This document shows positions 37,101-49,100 of a DNA stretch of 64,000 nt, in pieces. The notes beneath the pieces are model-generated. The model made no database searches and was not told where the DNA came from. It saw nothing but the letters and a program-made list of their open reading frames with translations. A program made the translations under genes and the position numbers. Within the stretch, counting starts at the first letter, position 1. Every line of letters starts with the position of its first letter. The stretch comes from DATMER01 sp035536935 (GTDB taxonomy: Bacteria; Acidobacteriota; Thermoanaerobaculia; Multivoradales; UBA5704): contig DATLNC010000137.1 of the NCBI GenBank assembly GCA_035536935.1, forward strand, positions 1 to 64,000. The letters are read 5' to 3'.

Positions 37101-40100
37101 CGGCCGAAGAGCAGCATGAAGCCGATCGGACCGTCGAGAAGAGCCCGGTGGAGGAGCTGCTGGCCGGGATCTGGGCCGACCTGCTCGGCTTGACCGATGT
37201 CGCGCCCCACCAGAGCTTCTTCGAGCTCGGGGGGCACTCCCTTCTGGCTACACGGATGATCTCGCGCGTGCGTGCCGTGCTCGGAGTGGAGATGCCCCTG
37301 CGCTCGGTTTTTGAGGCGCCCACGCTGGCCGCGTTCGCCATGCTGGCCGAGCGCGCGCGGCAGGGGGCCAAGGGCGCGCTGGTGCCATCGCTGATACGGG
37401 TGCCGCGCAGCGGTCCCCTGCCGACCTCGTTCGCCCAGCAGCGGCTCTGGTTCCTGGACCAGCTCGAGCCGGGCAGCTTCGCCTACAACCTCGCAGGAGC
37501 CGTGCGCCTGGAGGGCTCTCTGGACGTTGCGGCCTTGTCCGCCGCTCTGAGCGACATTGTTCAACGGCACGAGTCGCTGCGTACCGTCTTCAAGGAAGAG
37601 GATGGAGAACCGCGGCAGGTGATCCTGAACCTCGCTCCCCTGGCGCTGGCGGTTCTGGATGTCTCGGCCCTTCCGGCTCAGGAGGAGGAAGTGCGCCTCA
37701 TTGCCGCGGCCGAGGCCCGCCGGCCCTACGATCTGTCCCGCGGACCGCTCGCGCGCTTCGCGCTGCTGCGGCTGGGCGAACGCGAGCACGTTCTGCTCGT
37801 GGGCATGCACCACATCGTGTCCGATGGCTGGTCCATGGGCATTTTCGTGCGCGAGCTGGGTGCGCTCTACCGAGGTGACACGGCAGTCCTGCCAAAGCTT
37901 CCTATCCAATATGCGGACTACGCCTCGTGGCAGCGGCAATGGCTGAGCGGCGAGGTGATGGAGGACCGGCTCGCCTGGTGGAAGGGGCAGCTGGCCGGGG
38001 CGCCGCAGGTGGTGGATCTCCCACTGGACCGGCAGCGTCCGGCCGTTCAGAGCTACCGTGGCGGCCGGGCGTATCTGACGATCAGTGGAGAGGTCGAAGC
38101 CACGGCCCGGCGCCTCGGTGTGACCCCGTTCATGGCTCTGCTCTCCGGGTTCGCCACTCTGCTGGCCCGCTACGGCAGTCAAAGCGATGTGGTCGTGGGC
38201 ACGCCGATCGCGAACCGCGGCCGTGCCGAGCTGGAAGACCTGATCGGGTTCTTTGCCAACACGCTTGCGCTGCGCATGGATCTGTCCGGAGATCCCGGTT
38301 TCGATGAGCTTGCCCGCCGGGTCCGGGAGGTCTCTCTCGGCGCCTACGCTCGTCAGGACATCCCCTTCGAGCGCCTGGTGAGCGAGTTGCAGCCGGAGCG
38401 TGACCTGAGCCATTCGCCGGTGTTCCAGGTGATGCTGGCCCTGCAGAACCTGCCGGAGTCTCAACTGGACCTCGCCGGGCTGACGCTCTCGCCCATGGAG
38501 CTGGACTTCGGCCGGACCCAGTACGACCTGTCGCTGTTTCTCTTTCCGCATGATGGCGGTCTGCTGGCGCGGCTGGAGTACGCGCGCGACCTGTTCGATG
38601 CAGGCACCGCGGAGCGGCTTCTCGCTCATTTGCGCAACCTCCTGGCCGGGATCCCGGAGGCTGCGGAGCGGCGGCTTTCGGATCTGCCGTTGCTCGCGCC
38701 GGAAGAGCGCCAGGAGCTGCTGGCAGCCGGGAACCTCACGGCGGCCGAGGTGCCGGAGCTTCTGCTCCATCAGTTCTTCGAGGCCATGGCTGCGGAGAGG
38801 CCTGATGAGGTGGCGGTCTCCTTCGAAGGAGAGGTCCTCACCTACGCCGGGCTGAACGCTTCGGCAAACCGCCTGGCTCACCATCTGCGGCGGCTCGGCA
38901 TCGGGCCGGAGAGCCTGGTGGCGGTCTGTCTGGAGCGCTCTCCCGACCTGCTGATCGCCCTGCTGGGTGTGCTCAAGTCCGGCGGCGCCTATGTCCCGCT
39001 TGATCCGACCTACCCGGCGGAGCGGGTGTCCTGGGTGCTCGAAGACAGCCGGGCTTCGGTGCTGCTGACCCAGAGCAGCTTGGTGGAGGTGCTCCCGAAC
39101 CATGGCCGCACGATCGTCCTCGAAGACGTCGATCTCTCCGGCCAAAGTCGATCGGATATGGCGCCGATGGCCGGTCCCGAGAACCTGGCCTACGTCCTCT
39201 ACACCTCCGGTTCCACCGGCCGTCCCAAGGGAGTGGCGGTACGTCAGCGCGGCGCGGTCAACTTCCTGGCCTCCATGGCACAGCGGCCGGGGCTCGGTGC
39301 TGACGACGTGCTGCTCGCCGTCACCACCATCGCTTTCGACATTTCGGTTCTGGAGCTGTTCCTGCCGCTGTCCCGGGGCGCCCGCATCGAGCTGGCGGGA
39401 AGGGAGACCCTGGTCGACGGCCGGCGCCTGATGGAGCGCATGGCGGAGTCGGGTGCCACGGTGATGCAAGCCACTCCGGCAACCTGGCGTCTTCTTCTGG
39501 AGGCGGGCTGGGAGGGGAGTTCGAGGCTGAAGGTGCTGTGCGGGGGGGAGGCTCTGCCGCCGGATCTCGCGCGCGAGCTGCTGGCTCGGACGGGGGAGGT
39601 GTGGAACGTCTATGGCCCGACGGAGACCACGGTCTGGTCTGCAGTCCACCAGGTCACCGCGCTCGATGCAATCGGATCGCGCCCGGTGCCCCTGGGTGGG
39701 GCGGTGGCCAACACGGAGATCTACCTGCTCGGCCGCTTCGAGCGGACGCTGGAACCGGTGCCTCCCGGAGCCCCCGGCGAGCTGTACATCGGCGGCGAGG
39801 GGCTGGCCCGCGGCTATCTTGGCCGGCCTGACCTCTCGGCCGAGCGCTTCGTGCCCGACCCCTTCTCCGGCCGTCCCGGCGCGCGCCTCTATCGCACGGG
39901 TGACCTGGTACGCCGACGTCAGGACGGTGCCCTGGAGTTTCTTGGCCGGGCCGACAATCAGGTCAAGATCCGCGGCTTCCGGATCGAGCTCGGCGAGATC
40001 GAGTCAGTGCTGGGTTCCCATCTCGCGGTGCGCGAGTGTGCGGTGGTGGTGCGGGAGGATGTGGAGGGTGCGAAACGCCTGGTGGCTTACCTGGCGCTCG

Positions 40101-43100
40101 AAGGCGGTGACGTCGAGACTCTGCGCAATGAGCTGCGCGAGAAGCTGCCCGAGTACATGGTGCCGACGGCTTTCGTCGTGCTCCCGTCCCTGCCGCTGAC
40201 TCCAAACGGCAAGGTGGACCGCCGCGCCCTGCCGTCTCCCATCGAGGAGCGCCGCGAGGTGGAGCTGTCGGGGGAGAGAAGCCCTGTGGAGGAGCTGTTG
40301 GCCGGCATCTGGGCCAGGGTCCTGGGTGTGCCCGACGTCGCTCCTCATGAGAGCTTCTTCGAGCTCGGAGGGCACTCCCTTCTTGCTACACGGATGATCT
40401 CGCGGGTCCGCACGGTGCTCGGCGTGGAGCTGCCGATGCGGGCGGTGTTCGAGGAACCCACGCTGGCCGGCTTCGCGGCCCTGGCCGAGCGGGCGCGCCG
40501 GGGGGATTCTGAAGACCAGTTGGTGCTTCCTCTGGTCCGGGTGCCGCGCAGTGGGCCTCTGCCCACCTCGTTCTCCCAGCATCGGCTCTGGTTCCTGGAT
40601 CAGCTCGAGCCGGGAAGCTTCGCATACAACCTGGCTGAAGCGGTGCGCCTGGAAGGCTCGTTAAACGTTGCGGCTCTAGCCGGGGCGCTCTCCGAGATCG
40701 TCGTGCGGCATGAATCGCTGCGCACGCGCTTCATCGAGCAGGACGGAGAGGCGCTGCAGGTGATTGAGGATCCCGCACCGCTCTCGCTGCCGGTCGTCGA
40801 CCTTTCCAGCCTGGCAGCCGAGACGCTGGAAGAGGAGATGCGTCATGTGGCTGGCGCCGAGGCCCGCCGGCCCTACGACCTGTCCCGCGGACCGCTCGTG
40901 CGCTTCTCGCTGTTGCGGCTGGGGCAGGGACAGCATGTCCTTTTCTTCGGAATGCACCACATCGTCTCCGACGGCTGGTCCATGGGTATCTTCGTGCGCG
41001 AACTGGGCGCGCTCTACCGGGCTCTGACCACGGGTGAGCCCGCGGCCTTGCCGGAGCTGCCTGTCCAGTACGCTGACTTCGCCGCCTGGCAGCGGCAGTG
41101 GCTGAGCGGGGAGGTGATGGAGGATCGACTCGCCTGGTGGAAATGGCAGCTCTCCGGTGTACCGCAGGTGTTGGAGCTTCCCCTGGACCGGCCCCGTCCG
41201 GCCGTTCAGAGCTATCTCGGTGGCGGCCGTGCTCACCTGACGATCAGTCGCGAGCTGGAGGCCCGCCTGGAGACTGTGACCCGGCGCCTCGGAGTAACGC
41301 CGTTCATGGGTCTGCTTGCCGGATTCGCCACCTTGCTGTCCCGCTACGGCAGCCAGACCGATGTGGTCGTGGGCACTCCAATCGCCAACCGGGGACGTGC
41401 CGAGCTCGAGGACGTGATCGGCTTCTTCGCCAACACGGTGCCGTTGCGGGTGGATCTCTCCGGGGATCCGGGATTTGACGAGTTGGCCCGGCGCGTGCGG
41501 GCGATGGCCCTCGGAAGCTACGCGCACCAGGACATCCCCTTCGAGCGGCTGGTTAGCGACCTGCAGCCGGAACGGGATCTGAGCCGCGCGCCCGTGTTTC
41601 AGGTCATGCTCGCTCTGCAGAACCTCCCGGACGTCCGTCTGGACCTGGCGGACCTTACGCTTTCGCATTTGGAAATCGACTTTGGCCGGACGCAGTTCGA
41701 CCTCTCTCTGTTCCTGTTTCCCGAGCCGGAGCAGGGCGGCCTTCTGGGCTGGCTAGAGTACCCGCGCGACCTGTTCGACGCCGGAACCGCGGAGCGCCTG
41801 CTCGCCCATCTGCACAACCTCCTGGTTGGAATCGTGGACGCTCCGGAGCAGCGGCTCTCGGAGCTGTCCTTGCTCGCTCCCGAGGAGCACCGGGCGTTGC
41901 TGGCGGTCGGCAACCACACGGCAGCCGAGGTGCCCGGATGTCTGCTGCATCAGCTCTTCGAGGCCATGGCCGCGGAGCGGCCGGATGCAGTGGCCGTGGT
42001 GCACGAGGGAGAAATTCTCACCTACGCGGAGCTGAACGCCTCGGCCAACCGTGTTGCCCACCTGCTTCGGCGGCTCGGAGTAGCACCGGAGAGCTTGGTG
42101 GCGGTCTGTCTCGAGCGCTCGCCAGAGATGCTTTCGGCCCTGCTGGGTGTGCTCAAAGCTGGAGGGGCCTACATCCCACTGGATCCCACGTATCCGGCAG
42201 AACGGATAGCCTGGGTGCTCGAAGACAGCCGCGCCTCGGTGCTGCTCACCCAGGGCAGCCTCGTGGACATGCTCCCGAGCCATGGCAGCCGGAGGATTGT
42301 CCTCGATCAGACCGATCTCTCCGCAGAGAGCGAGGCCGATCCGACACCTCTCGCCGGCCCCGAAAGCCTGGCCTACGTCATCTACACCTCCGGTTCTACC
42401 GGCCGGCCCAAGGGGGCTGCTGTGCGCCAGCGGGGTGCGGTCAACTTCCTGGCGTCCATGGCAAGCCGTCCCGGTGTTGGACCCGATGACGTGGTGCTCG
42501 CGGTTACCACCATCGCCTTCGATATTTCGGTGCTGGAGCTGTTCCTGCCGCTGTCTCGGGGCGCCCGCATCGAGCTGGTGGGGAGGGAGACCGCATGTGA
42601 CGGCTTCCGGCTCAAGGAAAAGCTCGCCGAAGTCACTTTGGCGCAGGCCACTCCGGCGACCTGGCGTCTTCTTCTGGAGGCGGGCTGGGAGAGGAGCCCC
42701 GGCCTCAAGGCGCTTTGCGGAGGGGAGGCCCTGCCGCCGGATCTCGCGCGCGAGCTGCTGGCCAGGACGGGTGAGCTGTGGAACGTCTATGGCCCAACGG
42801 AGACTACGGTCTGGTCTGCTGTCCACCCGGTCGCCGCGCTCGATGCCATTGGTTCGCGGCCGCTGCCTCTGGGCGAGTCCATCGCCAATACGGAGCTCTA
42901 TCTGCTCAGCCGCTTCGAACAGGCGCTACAGCCGGTGCCCCTTGGAGCTCCCGGCGAGCTGTACATCGGTGGGGAGGGGCTCGCTCGTGGCTATCTGGGG
43001 CGGCCCGAGCTCACGGCCGAGCGCTTCGTGCCGGATCCGTTCTCAGGCCGGCCCGGAGCCCGCCTCTACCGTACGGGCGACCTGGTGCGCCGACGTCAGG

Positions 43101-46100
43101 ACGGTGCCCTGGAGTTCCTCGGCCGGGTGGACCAACAGGTCAAGATCCGCGGCTTCCGGATCGAGCTCGGCGAGATCGAATCGGTGCTGGGCTCCCATCC
43201 CGCGGTGCGCGAGTGCGCGGTGGTGGTGCGGGAGGATGTGCCTGGCGCGAAGCGCCTGGTGGCCTACCTGGCTCTCGAAGGCGGCGACGTGGAGGCTTTG
43301 CGCAACCAGCTGCGCGACAAGCTGCCCGAGTACATGGTGCCGACGGCCTTCGTGGTGCTCCCGTCCCTGCCGCTGACTCCGAATGGCAAGGTGGACCGCC
43401 GCGCCTTGCCGTCTCCCGTCGAGGAACGCCGCGAAGTGGAGCGGTCGGGGGAGAGGAGCCCAGTGGAGGAGCTGTTGGCCGGCATCTGGGCCAGGGTCCT
43501 GGGTGTGCCCGACGTCGCTCCTCACGAGAGCTTCTTCAAGCTCGGGGGGCACTCCCTCCTTGCCACGCGGATGATCTCGCGGGTCCGCGCGGTGCTCGGC
43601 GTGGAGATGCCGATACGAGCGGTGTTCGAGGCGCCCACGCTGGCTGCCTTCGCCATGCTGGCCGAGCTCGCGCGGCAGGGGGCCGAAGGCGCGCTGGTGC
43701 CGCCGCTGGTCCGGGTGCCGCGCAGCGGACCCCTGCCCACCTCGTTCGCCCAGCAGCGGCTCTGGTTCCTGGACCAGCTCGAGCCGGGGAGCTTCGCCTA
43801 CAACCTCGCGGGAGCCGTCCGCCTGGAGGGCACGCTGGACGTCACGGCCCTGTCCGGTGCTCTGATCGGCATTGTTCGACGACACGAGTCGCTGCGCACC
43901 GTCTTCGAGGAAGAGAATGGAGAGCCGCGGCAGGTGATCCTGGAGCCTGCTTCGCTGCCGTTGGCGGTCATCGACCTCTCTGGCCTTCCGGCACGGGAGG
44001 AGGAAGTGCGCCGTATCGCCGCCGCCGAGGCTCGCCGGCCGTACGACCTGTCTCGCGGGTCGCTCGTGCGCTCGGCGCTGCTGCGGCTGGGCGAGCGCGA
44101 GCACGCCCTGCTCGTCGGCATGCACCACATCGTATCGGACGGCTGGTCGATGGGGATCTTCGTGCGCGAGTTGGGCGCGCTCTACGCGGGCAATGTCGGC
44201 GATACCGCGGCTCTCCCCAGGCTCCCGCTCCAGTATGCTGACTTCGCCGTCTGGCAGCGGCAGTGCCTGAGCGGAGAGGTTATGGAGGACCGGCTTGCCT
44301 GGTGGAAGGACCGGCTCGGCGGCGCCCCCCAGGTGATCGACCTCCCTCTCGACCACCTTCGCCCGGCCATTCAGAGCTACCGCGGCGGACGCGCGGATCT
44401 GGCGATCGGGCGCGAGCTCGTGGGGCGTTTGGAGGAGACGGCCCGGAGCCTCGGCGTGACCCCGTTCATGGCCCTGCTCGCCGGGTTCGCCACACTGCTG
44501 AGTCGCTATGGCAGCCAGCCCGACGTGGTCATGGGCACGCCGGTCGCCAACCGCAGCCGTGCCGAGTTGGAAGATCTGATCGGCTTCTTCGTCAATACCC
44601 TCGCGCTGCGCGTCGACCTCTCCGGAGATCCAGGTTTCGACGACCTGGCCCGCCGTGTCCGGGAGATGGCTCTCGGAGGTTTTGCGCACCAGGACGTCCC
44701 GTTCGAGCGCTTGGTGAGCGATCTGCGGCCGGAGCGCAGCCTGAGCCATGCGCCCGTGTTCCAGGTCTTGCTTGCCTTCCAGAACCTCCCCGACTCCCAG
44801 CTGGAGTTGGAGGGGCTCACGTTGTCGTCGCTGACGTACGACGCGGACCGGACTCAGTACGACCTCTCCCTCTTTGCTTTTCCCCTGCCGGAAGGCGGCC
44901 TGCTGGCGCGGCTGGAGTATGCCCGCGATCTGTTCGATGCTGCTACGGCGGAGCGCATCCTCGGGCACTTCCAGACTCTGCTGGAAGGAGCGGTGGCCGA
45001 GCCGGAGGCGCCGCTGTCGCAGCTGCCCCTCCTCACCGCGGGCGAGCGGGCGCAACTCGCCGCTCGGGATCAGGTCGAGCACCGCGGCCATTCCGAGGGA
45101 TTGCTGCACGCGCTCTTTGAATCCCAGGCGCAGCGCACGCCCGAGGCGGTGGCACTCGTGGCGGGCGACGCCGTGCTCACCTACGCGGAGCTGGAGGAGA
45201 AATCGGCCCAGCTGGCGGCGCGTCTGCGGTCGCTGGGAATCGGTCCAGAGACCGGTGTGGCGGTCTGCCTGGAGAGGACAGCGGACCTCGTCGTCTCGCT
45301 GCTGGGTGTTCTGCGCTCCGGCGGCTTCTACGTGCCGCTTGACCCGCGCTACCCGGCCGAGAGGCTGCGCTTCCTGGTGGAGGACAGCGGCGCCAAGCTC
45401 GTACTGACCCAGGACCGTCTGGGCGAGCTGCTTGCTGAGCCGGAGCCGGTCTCCGTTCCAAAGGCGGACGTGACGCCGGGCAACCTGGCCTACCTGATCT
45501 ACACCTCGGGTTCCACCGGCGGGCCCAAGGCGGTGGCGATCGAGCACCGTAGCGCCGCGGTGTTCGCGCAGTGGGCGCGCGATGCCTTCTCGCCGGAGGA
45601 GCTGCGCGGCGTGCTCGCCTCGACCGCGGTCACGTTCGACCTCTCGGTGTTCGAGCTTTTCGTAACGCTGGCCTGGGGCGGAACCGTGGTGCTGGTGGAG
45701 AACGCGCTCGCGGATCTACCCGTCGGTATCGAAGTTACGCTGATCAACACCGTGCCTTCCGCAATGGCCGAGCTGCTCCGCAACGACAGCCTGCGGGGCT
45801 CGATACGGACGATCAACCTGGCCGGCGAAGCGCTGCCGCGCTGGCTGGCTGACCTGGCCTACGCGCGGCCCGAGACTGTCCGGCTGTGCAACCTCTATGG
45901 CCCATCGGAGGACACGACCTACTCGACCTGGACCGTGGTGGAGCGCTCCACGGATCGGGCGCCGTCGATCGGCCGGCCGGTGCACGACACGCGGGCTTAC
46001 GTGCTGGACCCGGGCATGGAGCGTCTGCCGGTGGGAGTGCCGGGGGAGCTGTGTTTGGCTGGCGCGGGTCTGGCCCGCGGCTATCTGGGCCGGCCGGAGC

Positions 46101-49100
46101 TGACGGCCGAGCGTTTCGTGCCCGATCCGTTCTCGACCGAGCCGGGTGCGCGGATGTACCGCACTGGTGACTTGGCACGGCTCCGCGCCGACGGCGAGCT
46201 GGACTACCTGGGCCGGCTGGATCACCAAGTCAAGGTGCGGGGCTTCCGGATCGAGCTGGGGGAGGTGGAGGCCGCTCTCGCCCGACAGCTGGGGGTGGAG
46301 TCGGCGGTTGTTCTGGCTCGCGAGGACGTGCCGGGCGACAAGCGGCTGGTGGCATACATCGTGGGTTCTACCGCGGATCTGCGCCAGGCGCTCAAGCAGG
46401 AGCTGCCTGAGCCCATGGTGCCGTCGTCGTTCGTCTTCCTGGATGCATTCCCTCTCACTCCGCATGGCAAGGTGGACCGCCGCGCCCTGCCGGCTCCGCA
46501 AGCGAGCCACGAGGTCGAGGCCTCCGTGGAGAGGAGCCCGGCCGAGGAGCTGCTGGCCGGGATCTGGTCGGCTCTGCTTAGGGTGTCCGCGATCGGGCAA
46601 AAGGACAACTTCTTCGACCTGGGCGGCCATTCTCTTCTCGCTACTCAGGTCGTCTCGCGGGTGCGGGAGGTCTTCGGGGTGGAGCTGCCGCTGCGTGCCC
46701 TGTTCGAGACGCCGACCCTGGCGGGCCTGGCGGCGCGGATCCAGGAGGCGCGGAATGAGGATCTCGGACTCCAGGCGCCCCCGATCTTGGCGCTGCCGCG
46801 CGATGGCGAGGTCCGCGCCTCCTTTGCCCAGGAGCGTCTCTGGTTCCTCGACCGGTTCGGCACGGATCGAGCGTCCTACAACATCCCGGCCGCTGTCCGT
46901 CTGCAAGGCTGGCTCGACGTATCGGCGCTCACCGCTTGCCTGACGGAGATCGTGCGCCGGCACGAGTCGCTACGCACGACCTTCAAGGTGACCGGAGGGG
47001 CGGAACCACGGGTCCTCCAGGTGATCGCACCGGCCTCCGATCTGACGCTATCGGTCGCGGACCTGGCAGGGCTGCCCGACGTCGAACGCGAGGCCGAGGT
47101 CGTCCGTCTCGCCCACGAGGAGGCGCGCCGGCTGTTTGACCTCAAGACCGGGCCGCTCCTGCGGGCCGGCCTCGCGCGGCTCGGCGAGCGTGAGCACATG
47201 CTCCTGCTCTCCGTGCACCACATCGTCGCGGACGGCTGGTCGATCGGCATCCTGGTGCGCGAGCTGTCCGCCCTGTACGCGGCGTTCGTCCAGGGACGTC
47301 CGTCCCTGCTGCCGGACCTGCCGGTCCAGTACGCCGACTTCGCCGTCTGGCAGCGGGCCTGGCTGCAGGGAGAGGTGCTGGAGGCGCAGCTCGGCTGGTG
47401 GCGCGAGCGGCTGACTGGCGCGCCGGCGGTGATCGATCTGGCCGCCGACCGGCCGCGTCCGGCGGTGCAGAGCGCCCGTGGCGGACGCCTGGGCTATGCG
47501 CTGCCCATGGAGCTCTCTCAGGGAATGCAGGCGCTCGTCCGCGCCGAGGGCGCGACGCTGTTCATGGCGCTGCTCGCCGGCTTCCAGTTGCTGCTGGCCC
47601 GTACCACTGGCCGCGAGGACCTGCCGGTCGGCACTCCGATCGCCAACCGCAACCGCGCCGAGACCGAAGGCCTGATCGGCTTCTTCGTGAACACTCTGGT
47701 GCTGCGCGGCGACCTGGCGGGCGATCCGAGCTTCCGCGAGCTGCTTGGGCGCTCGCGGGAGGCCGCCCTCGGCGCCTATGCCCATCAGGACGTGCCCTTC
47801 GAGAAGCTCGTCGAGGAGCTGCGGCCGGAGCGCGACCTCAGCCACTCGCCGCTCTTCCAGGTGATGGTCATGCTCCAGAACGCCCCCACGGAGGCGCTGG
47901 AGCTTCCGGACCTCACCATTGTGCCTCAGGGCGCTGACAGCGGCACGACCAAGTTCGACCTGCGGCTCGGCCTGATGCAGACGCCTGAAGGGCTTGCCGG
48001 CAGCTTGGTCTACAACCGTGACCTGTTTGACGCCACCACCGTGGAGCGTCTAGGTGGATACCTGGAGACGCTGCTGACCGCGGCCGTTGCCTATCCCGAG
48101 CTGCCGCTTTCGGAGCTGCCGCTCCTCGGTGAGGCCGAGCGCAGCCAGCTCCTCCAATGGGGTGACGCGCGGCCCACCTCCGACGGCAAGGCCTTGCTGC
48201 ACCGCCTGTTCGAGGCGCAGGCCGCGAGCGGGAGAACCGCCGTCACCTGCTCCGGCGAGCACCTGACGTATCAGGAACTGAATGTGCGGGCGAACCGGCT
48301 TGCCCATGCCCTGATCGCGTGCGGCGTGCGTCCGGGCGATCTCGTGGGGCTCCGCCTGGAGCGGTCGCTCGACATGGTCGTGGCCGTCCTGGGCGTGCTC
48401 AAGGCTGGCGGCGCCTACCTGCCTCTCGATCCGGCCTATCCCGAGGAGCGCCTCGCTTTCGCGATCGAGGACAGCCGGGTCGCCGTGGTGGTCACGCAGG
48501 AGTGGCTCGAGCGCGCGGAGATCGGGCACCAGAGCTCGGAGAGCCCGGCCGTGGAGGTGACTCCCGACTTCCCGGCCTACGTCATCTACACCTCCGGTTC
48601 GACCGGCCGTCCCAAGGGCGTGGTGGTGACCCACGCCAACGCCGCGCGCCTGTTTGCGGCCACAGACGCCTGGTTCGGCTTCGGTCCGGACGACGTCTGG
48701 ACCCTGTTTCACTCCTACGCCTTCGACTTCTCGGTCTGGGAGCTGTGGGGGGCGCTGCTCTATGGCGGGCGGTTGGTGGTGGTGCCCTATTGGGTGAGCC
48801 GCTCGCCCGAGGCCTTCTACGAGCTGGTGCGCGACGAGCGGGTGACGGTGCTGAACCAGACACCCTCGGCGTTCCGCCAGCTCGTCTGGGCCGAGCAGTC
48901 GATCCTGACGTCACTCGGCCAGGCCGAACCCGATCTGGCGCTGCGCTACGTAGTCTTCGGCGGCGAAGCCCTGGAGCTGGCGAGTCTCGCTCCTTGGTAC
49001 GAGCGCCACGCGGACGACCGGCCGCGGCTGGTCAACATGTACGGCATCACCGAGACCACGGTGCACGTGACCTACCGGCCGCTGTCGCGCAAGGACGTGG

